Shown: in pieces, positions 36,379-44,747 of the stretch
Numbering within the stretch: the first letter of the stretch is position 1
How the letters are laid out: each line of letters begins with the position of its first letter
NCBI GenBank assembly: GCA_963789535.1
Contig: CAWBKU010000005.1
Location: 1,987,763-2,051,762 of the forward strand
From: CAVXHQ01 sp963789535
GTDB lineage: Bacteria; Pseudomonadota; Alphaproteobacteria; Rhodobacterales; Rhodobacteraceae
Reading direction: 5' to 3'
Length of the DNA stretch: 64,000 nucleotides
Notes under the pieces: generated by a model
What the model was told of the DNA's origin: nothing
Database searches by the model: none
What the model saw: only the letters and a program-made list of their open reading frames with translations
Position numbers and translations under genes: made by a program

Positions 36379-38024
36379 TCCTGCCAGCCCTCGCCGACGA
36401 GGACGAAGGGGGCCCAGAACCGCGGATGCGCCAGCGCCGGGTTGGCGGTGGCGCCGATCAGCGCCAGCGTCGAGGCGCGCAGCGCCTGGGCGCGCGGTGC
36501 GCCGGCCTGCATCTCGCGGACCATGCCGGTGGTCAGGCGCGGCGCGGCGCTGTCGTCGACCGGCCAGTGCGAGACGAGGAGCGCCCGCGCCCCCGCATAG
36601 ATGAACGCCTGCGCGAGGCCCGACAGGCCCTCGGCGCCGGGTGTGCCGTCGCTGGCGGCGGTGTCGCAGGCCGACAGGATGATGAGCGAGGCGTTGAGCG
36701 TCAGCGCCGATGCCTCGGTCGCCGTCAGCAGCGCGTCGTCGGCCTCGGAGGCGCGGCGTGGCGGGGTGAACACCAGCGCCGGTTCGCGCAGGCCGGGGAG
36801 CGCGTCGGCGAGCAGACCGTGGGTGGCGAAGGCGATGATGTCGACATCCGAAAGATCGGCCGCCTTGACCTGCGCCTCGGTCGCGTCGGGCCCGAGGCGC
36901 AGGGCGGTGTCGTCCGCGCCGAGCAGGGCCGCCAGCGCAGTGAGTTCGGCGCGGGTGCCGGGCAGGGGGGCAAGGTCGGCCCATTGCCCGAGGGTTGCGT
37001 AGACCGGATCGCCCGAGTCCGTCGCGCCGTTGCCCGGGGCCTGCCCGCCGGCCCCGAGGGCGCGTCCGACGACAGGGTCTCCGAAACCGGCGAAGGGGCG
37101 CGACGCGACCCGGCGCGGCGGGCCCGTCCGCAGGCTCGCCAGCGACGGCACGGACGGTAGCGTGGTGAGGGCGTGGCGCCGGATCAGCCAGTCGGTCGCG
37201 GCCAGCGACTGCGCGCTGTCGTCCGCACCCTGCGGCGGTGTCGTCACCAAAAGCGAGAACGGCAGCGACGACAGGGCACCGTCGGCGACGATCATCAGGT
37301 GATCGGCATCGGCAAAGACATGCTCCACGGGGCGCAGGATCTCGCGGTAGAGGTCGTAGGCGGCGGTGCGGTCGAAGGGGTCGAGTGCCACGTCCGAGGT
37401 GCCCAGCGTCTCGACGGCGCGGGCGGTATCGCCGCGCAGACCGGCGCGCAGGTCACGCACCCGGACACTCATGTCGGCGGCGCCGATGGCGGTCAGCGAC
37501 CAGTCGGCGCGGCTGGCCGTGATCGCCCAGGTGATGGTGTTGACATCGTCCGAGACGACGAAGATCAGCGCCTCGTCCGGTCCGAGCAGGGCCTGCACGG
37601 CCGCGCGGGTCAGCGGCGCGGGGTTGCTGAGGCTGCGGAATGCCGGAAAGCCCGCGTCGAGGTCGGCGTTCAGGGCGCCGAGGCGCGTCGTGTCGGCGGC
37701 AAGCTGTGCGGCGATACCCGCGAGTTCCGCCTCGGTGCCGGTGCCGGTGACGAGGACAAGGGCGGCCTGCCGGTCGCGGGTCTCGGCAAGGCGGCGCAGG
37801 ATCGTGTCGCGCTCGCGCAGCAGGACGCGGAGTGCGGGGTCGGCGGTGGCCGCCCGCGTCGTCGCACCGGCAAGTGCGGTGGCGGCGGGGTTGCCGATGG
37901 CCGCCTGCACGGCGAGGAACGACTGGTCGAACAGATCCTGCGCCGTCTGCGCCCGTGCCGGGAGGGCGAGCAGGAGAAGGGCGCAAAGCGCGTCGAGGAG
38001 CAGCAGGCGGGGTGCACGGATCAT
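36375..38024 (-). CDS. Secreted CHAT-domain protease
   Basis: A 549-aa caspase-like peptidase. The signal peptide is LLLLDALCALLLLALPARA. A coiled-coil-rich region covers about residues 30-120, and the CHAT domain fills the rest. The catalytic His is H402 in IAFATHGLLAD and the Cys C453 in LSACDTAASDG. GARALLVSHWPVDD and the C-terminal WAPFVLVGEGW are typical CHAT sequences. Most CHAT proteins are cytosolic with N-terminal TPRs in the same chain. Here the protein is exported, with TPR-like repeats in the convergent neighbour. It lies 58 bp downstream of glk on the same strand, so it may also share that transcript. Confidence 0.9.
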   Translation of the reverse strand: MIRAPRLLLLDALCALLLLALPARAQTAQDLFDQSFLAVQAAIGNPAATALAGATTRAATADPALRVLLRERDTILRRLAETRDRQAALVLVTGTGTEAELAGIAAQLAADTTRLGALNADLDAGFPAFRSLSNPAPLTRAAVQALLGPDEALIFVVSDDVNTITWAITASRADWSLTAIGAADMSVRVRDLRAGLRGDTARAVETLGTSDVALDPFDRTAAYDLYREILRPVEHVFADADHLMIVADGALSSLPFSLLVTTPPQGADDSAQSLAATDWLIRRHALTTLPSVPSLASLRTGPPRRVASRPFAGFGDPVVGRALGAGGQAPGNGATDSGDPVYATLGQWADLAPLPGTRAELTALAALLGADDTALRLGPDATEAQVKAADLSDVDIIAFATHGLLADALPGLREPALVFTPPRRASEADDALLTATEASALTLNASLIILSACDTAASDGTPGAEGLSGLAQAFIYAGARALLVSHWPVDDSAAPRLTTGMVREMQAGAPRAQALRASTLALIGATANPALAHPRFWAPFVLVGEGWQD

Positions 38025-38082
38025 GGTGGCAGAGTGGCACGGCGCGCTGCATCGCGAAAGGGGCGCCGGGCGGCCCGAAGGT

Positions 38083-39063
38083 TCAGCCGGTCAGCGCCAC
38101 GAGATGCGCGGCAGAGCCTGTGAGCGCGGCATAATCGTCCTCGATCACCGCCGTCCCGAACCCTTCCATGAAGGTGCCGAACCGGCCCTTGGCGCGGAAC
38201 GCTTCGGCATAGCCGAACCCGTCGAGGTGCGGTGCCATCGCGCGGGCGACGCCGCCCACCAGATAGATGCCGCCGAAGGGAAGCTGGGTGAGCGCGAGGT
38301 TGCCCGCCACGGCCCCCAGGAGCCGCACGAAGGTGCGCGCCGTGGCGGTGGCGAGCGGCTGGTCGCCCGTGGCGACGGCGGCCATGATCTCGCTCGCGGG
38401 CCTGTCGGGCGCGCCGGTGGCCAGCGCGTGGAAGCGGTAGATGTTCTCGAGGCCGCGGCCCGAGAGCACGTCCTCGACCGAGGCGAAGCCGTGTGCGGTG
38501 GGCGCCCGGTGGGTGACGTAATCGGCGAGTGCCATGTCCTCGGGCGTGGAACACGGCAGGTTGACGTGGCCGCTTTCGGAGGGCGGAATGATCCGGCCCG
38601 CGTCCGTCTCGAACACCGGGGCCGCGTTGAAGCCGGTGCCGACGCCGATCACCAGCTTGGCGGCATGTTCGTTGGCGGGCGGGAACGGCACGACGCTGCG
38701 GATGTTGCGGGCGACGAGATAGCCGAGGGCGTGGCCCTGCGCCTGAAGGTCGTTCAGGATCGCCACCGTCTCGGCCCCGGTGGCGGCGGCCAGCGTGTCC
38801 TTGTCGATGGTCCAGTCGAGGTTGGTCATCCGCGCGGCACCGTCGCGCACCGGGCCGGCGACGGCGACGCAGGCGGCGCGCGCATCGACGTTGCCCTCGT
38901 CGGCGACATAGCGGCGCAGCACAGCCTCGAGGCTGGGCCAGTCGCGGTTGGCATAGCGGCGTACCGTCTCGCCCCGGACCCGGCGGCCATCGGCAAGGGC
39001 GACGCGGGTATTGGTGCCGCCGATATCGGCGACCAGCGAGAAGGTGTTCTTCGGGTGCGACAT
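38083..39063 (-). CDS. glk: Glucokinase
   Basis: A 326-aa glucokinase of the bacterial Glk (non-ROK) family, which makes glucose 6-phosphate for the glucose released by the neighbouring glucosidases. The ATP-binding phosphate motif is VADIGGTNTRVALADG. AILNDLQAQGHALGY and VIGVGTGFNAAPVF carry sugar- and nucleotide-contact sequences, and the catalytic Asp is in LNDL. It is 16 bp downstream of the GH1 gene on the same strand. Confidence 0.93.
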   Translation of the reverse strand: MSHPKNTFSLVADIGGTNTRVALADGRRVRGETVRRYANRDWPSLEAVLRRYVADEGNVDARAACVAVAGPVRDGAARMTNLDWTIDKDTLAAATGAETVAILNDLQAQGHALGYLVARNIRSVVPFPPANEHAAKLVIGVGTGFNAAPVFETDAGRIIPPSESGHVNLPCSTPEDMALADYVTHRAPTAHGFASVEDVLSGRGLENIYRFHALATGAPDRPASEIMAAVATGDQPLATATARTFVRLLGAVAGNLALTQLPFGGIYLVGGVARAMAPHLDGFGYAEAFRAKGRFGTFMEGFGTAVIEDDYAALTGSAAHLVALTG

Positions 39064-39079
39064 GGCGGCCTCTCGGGGG

Positions 39080-40405
39080 CTAGCGGGACAGGGCGGCTTT
39101 CAGGGCGTGGTAGCTCGCCTTGGGGGTGCGGTGCAGGGTGTCGAAGTCGACGTGGACGAGGCCGAAGCGTTTCTCGTAGCCTTCGGCCCATTCGTAATTG
39201 TCCATCAGCGACCAGTAGAAGAAGCCGCGGAGGTTGACGCCGTCGGCGATGGCCTGTTGAGTGGCGAGGATGTGACCCTCGGCATAGGCGATCCGCTCGG
39301 GGTCGTAGACGGCGCCGTTCTCGATCACGTCGGCCCATGCCATGCCGTTTTCGGTGACGTAGATCGGCAGGTCGCCGACATACTCGCGCGCCATCCGGGT
39401 GAGGAAGTGGTGCAGCCCCTCGGGGTGGATTTCCCAGCCCATCTGGGTCTTCGGTTCCGGCCCCAGCACGTCGCGCAGGGCCGGCCATGCCGCGCCCGGC
39501 GAGTCGGCGACGAGGTGGCGGGTGTAGTAGTTCACGCCGAGCCAGTCCAGGGGTTGGTGGATCCGCGTGAGGTCCGCCTCCCAACCCTTTGGCATATGGG
39601 GGATAAGTCCCTCCAGCGCCTCGGCGGGATAGGTGCCGCGCGTGATCGCCTCGATGAACCAGCGGTTGAAGATCGCGTCCTGCGTGGCGGTGGCGCGGGC
39701 GGCGCCGTCGCTGTCTTCGGCGGGCATCGCGTGGTCGAAGTTCAGGACGATCCCGAGGTTCTTCTGGCCCCGGGCGCGCATCCGCTCCATCGCCTCGGCG
39801 TGAGCGGTGAGAACATGGTGCATTGCGCGGGCGGCGGCGCGGATGTCGCGGTGGCCGGGCGCATGGGCGCCGATGAAATGCGACAGCCAGGCGACGCACC
39901 ACGGCTCGTTGATCGTCGCCACCGCCTCGATCCGGTCACCGATACGGTCGAGGATAACGTCGGCGTAATCGCCCAGCCAGTGCGCGACGTCGGGGTTGGT
40001 CCAGCCGCCGAGATCGGCCAGCGCCGAAGGCATTTCCCAGTGATAGAGCGTCTGGAACGGTTTCAGGCCGCGCGCGCAGATCGCGTCGACGAGGCGGTCA
40101 TAGTAATCGAGGCCCTCGGCGTTCGGTTTGCCGCGCCCCTCGGGCAGGACGCGCGCCCAGGAGGTCGAGAAACGGTAGGCGTCGAAACCTGCATCACGCA
40201 TCAGGTCGAGGTCGGCCCCGAAGCGGTGATAATGGTCGCAGGCCCGCGCCCCGTCCTCGGCCCGCACGACGTTGCCCGGCGTGGCGGCGAAACTGTCCCA
40301 ATGGGTGGGGCCCGCGCCGCCGAAGGCGTGGCCCTCGATCTGATAGGCGGCGGTGGCGGCGCCGAAGAGGAAGCCGTCGGGGAAATCGGCGCGGGAGAAG
40401 TTCAT
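39080..40405 (-). CDS. GH1 beta-glucosidase
   Basis: A 441-aa glycoside hydrolase family 1 enzyme. The acid/base Glu is E167 in ATINEPWC and the nucleophile is E352 in YVTENGMAW. FPDGFLFGAATAAYQIEG is the family N-terminal signature. I chose ATG 40405 because AAAGGA lies eight bases upstream, although ATG 40414 and a longer frame are possible. It has no signal peptide, so it acts on imported beta-glucosides. It lies between the LacI regulator and glk on the same strand. Confidence 0.94.
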   Translation of the reverse strand: MNFSRADFPDGFLFGAATAAYQIEGHAFGGAGPTHWDSFAATPGNVVRAEDGARACDHYHRFGADLDLMRDAGFDAYRFSTSWARVLPEGRGKPNAEGLDYYDRLVDAICARGLKPFQTLYHWEMPSALADLGGWTNPDVAHWLGDYADVILDRIGDRIEAVATINEPWCVAWLSHFIGAHAPGHRDIRAAARAMHHVLTAHAEAMERMRARGQKNLGIVLNFDHAMPAEDSDGAARATATQDAIFNRWFIEAITRGTYPAEALEGLIPHMPKGWEADLTRIHQPLDWLGVNYYTRHLVADSPGAAWPALRDVLGPEPKTQMGWEIHPEGLHHFLTRMAREYVGDLPIYVTENGMAWADVIENGAVYDPERIAYAEGHILATQQAIADGVNLRGFFYWSLMDNYEWAEGYEKRFGLVHVDFDTLHRTPKASYHALKAALSR

Positions 40406-40444
40406 CGGGATCATCCTTTGGGCACGCACCGGGGCTCTGCCCGC

Positions 40445-41506
40445 CTATACCGCCCGCGCCGCCGATGTCGAGGTGGCCCGGCGCGCCGCGGCAGGCCCCG
40501 TCGAGCGACCGACCGTCAGTTCGGCCTCGAGCAGCATGTGTGCGGGGTCGGCGCCGGGGTCGCCGATCCGGTCGACCAGCATCTGCGCCAGCCGCGCCCC
40601 CGCCTCGCGCACCGACGAGCGGGTCGCGGTAAAGATCGGCACCGCGTCGCCGTTGGGCAGATAGGACAGCGCGTCGTCGTGGGTGATGATCGAGATGTCG
40701 CGGCCCATGACCAGCCCCGCCTCCTCGATGGCGCGGCGCGCCCCGAAGGCGCAGATGATCGACGAGACGAGGAAGGCGGTCGGCGGATCGTCCATCCGCA
40801 GCATCTCGCGGGCCGAGCGGTGGCCGAAGGTCTCGGTCATCTCGCCCGAGCGCAGCAGGGCCGGGTCCAGCGCGACCCCGCGCGCGCCGAGCGCCTCGGC
40901 GTGGCCCAGCCTGCGGCGGTGCGCGAAGTCGAGGTATTCCAGACCGTTCAGCAGGCCGATGCGGCGGTGCCCGAGGTCGAGCAGGAAGTCGGTGGCGCGT
41001 CGGAACGCCGAGGCGTTGTTCACGTCGAGCCAGCAATAGGGTGTCGTCAGCCCCGAGGCGCGGCCGTGGACCGCGAACGGCAGGCCGATCTCGTCGAGCA
41101 GCGCCACCCGCGCGTCCGCCATCCGCGGCGCGTGCAGCACGACGCCGTCGACCGAGCCGCGCGACTTGAGGTTGCGGTAGACCTGCGCCTCGTCGCCGTC
41201 CGGCACCATGGTGAGCATCATTTCATAGCCGAGGCGGACATAGGTGCTGGCGGCGCCGGCGATGAAATCGGCGAAGATCGGGTTGACCATCTCGTGTTCA
41301 GAGGCGGTCGGGATGACGTGGCCGATGGCCATCGACTGGCCCGTCGCCAGACTCTTGGCGCGGGTGTTGGGGCGGTAGTTATGCTGCTCTGCGGCATGAA
41401 GGACGCGGCGTCGGGTCGCGTCGTTCACCTCGGGGTAGCCGTTCAGGGCGCGGCTTACCGTGGTCTGGCTGAGGCCGAGCGAGCGGGCCAGTTCCTTGAG
41501 GTTCAC
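40445..41506 (-). CDS. aglR: LacI-family regulator, AglR-like
   Basis: A 353-aa repressor. The N-terminal helix-turn-helix is LKELARSLGLSQTTVSRALNG, followed by NDATRRRVLHAAEQHNYRPN. A periplasmic-binding-protein-like sugar domain follows. The start is GTG 41506. The divergent agl operon carries two LacI-type palindromes, and the same promoter region would control this gene. The ligand is likely an alpha-glucoside or a derivative. It heads a possible regulator-GH1-glk unit. The name is inferred from context. Confidence 0.85.
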   Translation of the reverse strand: MNLKELARSLGLSQTTVSRALNGYPEVNDATRRRVLHAAEQHNYRPNTRAKSLATGQSMAIGHVIPTASEHEMVNPIFADFIAGAASTYVRLGYEMMLTMVPDGDEAQVYRNLKSRGSVDGVVLHAPRMADARVALLDEIGLPFAVHGRASGLTTPYCWLDVNNASAFRRATDFLLDLGHRRIGLLNGLEYLDFAHRRRLGHAEALGARGVALDPALLRSGEMTETFGHRSAREMLRMDDPPTAFLVSSIICAFGARRAIEEAGLVMGRDISIITHDDALSYLPNGDAVPIFTATRSSVREAGARLAQMLVDRIGDPGADPAHMLLEAELTVGRSTGPAAARRATSTSAARAV

Positions 41507-41611
41507 GGCGCGACCCTCGCCGGGCGGCGGCGCGCGCGCACGGGCAGTCGGGTGTCCGGTAGGACAGGGGCGAAGCAGGCGGCGGGGGGCACAGGCGGCA
41601 GTCCGTTAGGG

Positions 41612-41627
41612 TTCAAAGCGCTTTCAA
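41612..41627. promoter_or_regulatory. LacI-type operator, proximal to aglR
   Basis: The sequence TTCAAAGCGCTTTCAA contains the perfect 10-bp palindrome AAAGCGCTTT (41615-41624) with central CG, the classic shape of a LacI-family operator. It lies about 105 bp upstream of the aglR start. Confidence 0.75.
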
Positions 41628-41802
41628 ATCAGGTCGGAGACTAGCGTGCGGAACGGGTCGCGTCAAAGGGGCGGGAATGCGGCGGTGCGGCAAAGGTCGA
41701 TGCTGCGACTGCACGATGGGCCTTTGTTTGCTGGGCGCGCAGATGCCCGCCGTGCACAAGCGCGATTGACAATTGGAGGCGGCTGCGCGACGGTCACGCA
41801 TC

Positions 41803-41814
41803 CAAAGCGCTTTG
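41803..41814. promoter_or_regulatory. LacI-type operator, proximal to aglE
   Basis: A perfect 12-bp palindrome CAAAGCGCTTTG with the same core as the other site. The centres are 189 bp apart, close to 18 helical turns, which would allow looping. It lies about 130 bp upstream of the aglE start, and a TTGACA is present 33 bp further upstream (41766-41771), though no convincing -10 follows. The rest of 41507-41942 holds nothing else I can support. Confidence 0.75.
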
Positions 41815-41942
41815 AGGCGAATCTCTGCCTGCCACGCCGTGACGGGGACCGCCGGTCCCGGATCCGGAATCGGTACGTCGCGAACGCGCAGACGATACAG
41901 AACACGACAGCGCGGCACATCCGCGCGATTGGGAGGACGATC

Positions 41943-43298
41943 ATGAAAAAGACCCTGTTCGCAGGCAGCGCCGCTCTGGCGCTTATCGCCGGTTCGGCAT
42001 TTGCCGAAGCTCACCTCATGGCCACGCCCGGCGAGGGCGACTGGACCTGGGACGGCTATGACGAGTTCGCCGCCGCAAACGATTTCGCCGGCCAGACCGT
42101 CACGGTCTTCGGCCCCTGGCTCCAGCCCGAGGACGGCAAGTTCCGCAACATGCTGGCGCTCTTCGCCGAGGCGACGGGCGCCGAGGTGATCTATACCGGC
42201 TCGGACGGGTTCGAGCAGCAGATCGTCATCGACGCCGAGTCGGGCTCTGCCCCGAACGTCGCGGTCTTTCCGCAGCCGGGCCTCGCCGCCGATATGGCGA
42301 GCCGTGGCCTGCTGACGCCGCTGGGCGACGAGATGCAGTCCTGGGTGACGGACAATTATGCCGCCGGCCAGTCCTGGGCCGATCTGGGCACCTTTGCCGA
42401 TGCCGACGGCAACGACGCCTTCTATGGCGTGTTCTTCAACGTGAACATCAAGTCGCTCGTCTGGTATGTCCCCGAGAACTTCGAGGATGCGGGCTACGAG
42501 GTGCCGACCACGATGGAAGACCTGCTGGCGCTGTCGCAGCAGATCGTCGACGACGGCGAGACGCCGTGGTGCATCGGTCTGGGATCGGGTCCGGCGACGG
42601 GTTGGCCCGCGACCGACTGGGTCGAGGACATCATGCTGCGGATCAACACGCCCGAGACCTACGACGCCTGGACGACCAACGAGCTGCCGTTCAACGCGCC
42701 CGAGGTGATCGAGGCGATCGAGACCTTCGGCACCTTCGCGCGCAACGACGACTGGGTCGCGGGCGGCGCCAGCTCGGTGGCCTCCACCGACTTCCGCGAC
42801 AGCCCCAAGGGCCTCTTCGACAGCCCGCCGCAGTGCTACATGCACCGTCAGGCGTCGTTCATTCCGGTCGAGTTCCCGGAAGGCACGGTGCTGGGGCAGG
42901 ATGCCGACTTCTTCTACTTCCCCTCGTTCGCGGGCAAGGATCTGGGCAACCCGGTCCTCGGCGGCGGCACGGTCCTGGCCGTGACGAGCCCGTCGGATGC
43001 CACCACGGCGTTCATGCAGTTCCTCGAGCTGCCGGTCGCGCATGAGATCATGATGGCGCAGGGCGGGTTCCTCACGCCGCATTCGGGCGTCAACCTCGAC
43101 CTCTACGAAAGCGACGCGCTGCGCGGTCAGGGCCAGATCCTGCTCGATGCGACGACGTTCCGCTTCGACGGATCGGACCTGATGCCCGGCGGTGTCGGCG
43201 CGGGCACGTTCTGGACCGGCATGGTCGACTATGTCGGCGGTGCGGATGCGATGGACGTGGCGACGGCGATCCAGAATAGCTGGGACGCGCTGAAGTAA
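41943..43298 (+). CDS. aglE: Alpha-glucoside ABC transporter substrate-binding protein
   Basis: A 451-aa periplasmic binding protein of the alpha-glucoside (Agl) system. The signal peptide (LFAGSAALALIAGSAFAEA) is followed by a family-1 solute-binding fold. QTVTVFGPWLQPEDGKFRN, FNVNIKSLVWYVPENF and GGGTVLAVTSPSDATTAF are characteristic of AglE. RBS GGGAGGA lies upstream of ATG 41943. A strong hairpin follows the stop. It is the first gene of aglEFGAK. Confidence 0.95.
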   Translation: MKKTLFAGSAALALIAGSAFAEAHLMATPGEGDWTWDGYDEFAAANDFAGQTVTVFGPWLQPEDGKFRNMLALFAEATGAEVIYTGSDGFEQQIVIDAESGSAPNVAVFPQPGLAADMASRGLLTPLGDEMQSWVTDNYAAGQSWADLGTFADADGNDAFYGVFFNVNIKSLVWYVPENFEDAGYEVPTTMEDLLALSQQIVDDGETPWCIGLGSGPATGWPATDWVEDIMLRINTPETYDAWTTNELPFNAPEVIEAIETFGTFARNDDWVAGGASSVASTDFRDSPKGLFDSPPQCYMHRQASFIPVEFPEGTVLGQDADFFYFPSFAGKDLGNPVLGGGTVLAVTSPSDATTAFMQFLELPVAHEIMMAQGGFLTPHSGVNLDLYESDALRGQGQILLDATTFRFDGSDLMPGGVGAGTFWTGMVDYVGGADAMDVATAIQNSWDALK

Positions 43299-43318
43299 GG
43301 GCAAAAGCCCCGCAAAGG

Positions 43319-43345
43319 CCCCGGTCCGCCGCGTGCGGGCCGGGG
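43319..43345 (+). terminator. Stable hairpin between aglE and aglF
   Basis: An 11-bp stem with a five-base loop starts 20 bp after the aglE stop. It lacks a T-run, so it is more likely an mRNA-stabilising or attenuating hairpin than a full terminator. Such hairpins after binding-protein genes favour higher expression of the binding protein than of the permeases. Confidence 0.55.
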
Positions 43346-43481
43346 TGCATCCATGCGAGACGAGACGACGACGCCCCGCCCGGGGTGAGACGACCGGACA
43401 CCGGGGAGGGTGGACGCAAGGGACGGATCGGGCCGGACCGGCGCGATCGCGCCAGAACCGGCGGCGCCAGGGAGGGCAGCC

Positions 43482-44702
43482 ATGAACCCCGCACTACAGG
43501 GCCTTATCACCGTCGTCATCGGCGTCGGCGGCTGCATCGGATACTTCTATTTCTCCAATATGTTGCTCGACAAGGTGCTGTTCCCGCCCACGGGCAAGAA
43601 CGCCGGCCGCAACATCAACCGCGCCGAGAGCATCCGCCCCTGGCTCTTTCTCGCGCCGGCCCTCATCGCGCTGGGCCTTTACCTTGCCTATCCCGTCTTT
43701 GCGACGCTGTGGTATTCGGTGACGGACCGCGATCAGGGCGGCGCCTTCGTCGGGTTCGCCAATTATTCCCAGATGATGGACGACCCGAAGTTCTGGGAAG
43801 CGCTCAAGAACAACATGATGTGGCTCATCATCGTGCCTGCCGCGTCGACGGCCTTCGGCCTGCTGGCGGCACAACTGACCGACCGGATCCGCTGGGGCGC
43901 CATCGCCAAGTCCTTCATCTTCATGCCGATGGCGATCTCCTTCGTCGGCGCCTCGGTGATCTTCAAGCTGATCTACGACAGCCGCCCCGAGGATGTGGCG
44001 CAGATCGGCGTGCTGAACGCGCTGTGGATGAAGTTCGACGGCGGGGCCGGGTCGTTCCTCGTGCTGCGTCTCGGTCCTGCGATCCTCGGCCTCGCGCTGG
44101 TCGGGGGGCTGGGTTTCCTGGCGTGGAGCCTGATCAGGGGCGCAGCGATCAGACCCTTGTGGACCAAGGGCCTGAGCTATGTGACCGCCGCCGCCTGCGC
44201 GGTCCTCGCCGTCTGGCTGCTCATCGGTATTCCCGGCCTCTTTACCGCGACGTTCGACTATGGCGAGCCGCAGCAATGGCTGACGGTGCCGTTCTGGAAC
44301 AACTTCCTGCTGATGATCGTGCTCATCTGGATCCAGACCGGGTTCGCCATGGTGATCCTGTCGGCGGCGCTGCGCGGCATCCCGGAAGAGACGATCGAGG
44401 CGGCCATCATCGACGGCGCCAACCCGTTCCAGGTGTTCTTCCGCATCAAGATGCCGCAGATCGCCACCACCATCGTCGTCGTCTGGACCACGATCACCAT
44501 CGTCGTCCTCAAGGTCTTTGACATCGTGTTCGCGATGACGAACGGCCAGTGGGAAACGCAGGTCCTCGCCAACTTCATGTATGAAAAGCTGTTCCGCGCC
44601 TTCGACTGGGGCGTCGGCTCGGCGGCGGCCATGGTCATCATGATCCTCGTCTCGCCGATCCTGATCTGGAACGTCTACAACGCCCGCAAGGAGATGCGCT
44701 GA
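43482..44702 (+). CDS. aglF: Alpha-glucoside ABC permease
   Basis: A 406-aa inner-membrane permease with the binding-protein-dependent transport motif PEETIEAAIIDGANPFQVF (EAA loop). A segment at about residues 188-260 contains two extra hydrophobic helices that I do not remember in the shorter rhizobial AglF. ATG 43482 is preceded by GGAGGG. The gene follows aglE after a 183-bp hairpin-bearing spacer and precedes aglG. Confidence 0.93.
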   Translation: MNPALQGLITVVIGVGGCIGYFYFSNMLLDKVLFPPTGKNAGRNINRAESIRPWLFLAPALIALGLYLAYPVFATLWYSVTDRDQGGAFVGFANYSQMMDDPKFWEALKNNMMWLIIVPAASTAFGLLAAQLTDRIRWGAIAKSFIFMPMAISFVGASVIFKLIYDSRPEDVAQIGVLNALWMKFDGGAGSFLVLRLGPAILGLALVGGLGFLAWSLIRGAAIRPLWTKGLSYVTAAACAVLAVWLLIGIPGLFTATFDYGEPQQWLTVPFWNNFLLMIVLIWIQTGFAMVILSAALRGIPEETIEAAIIDGANPFQVFFRIKMPQIATTIVVVWTTITIVVLKVFDIVFAMTNGQWETQVLANFMYEKLFRAFDWGVGSAAAMVIMILVSPILIWNVYNARKEMR

Positions 44703-44747
44703 TGGACCGTTCCGCCCGCACCGCCGCAACCGCCCGGAGGCCGCACC

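Noticed and set aside
41766..41771. A complete sigma-70 promoter for aglE based on TTGACA.
   Set aside because: No acceptable -10 sequence is found at 16-18 bp, so it is only noted as a possible -35 element.
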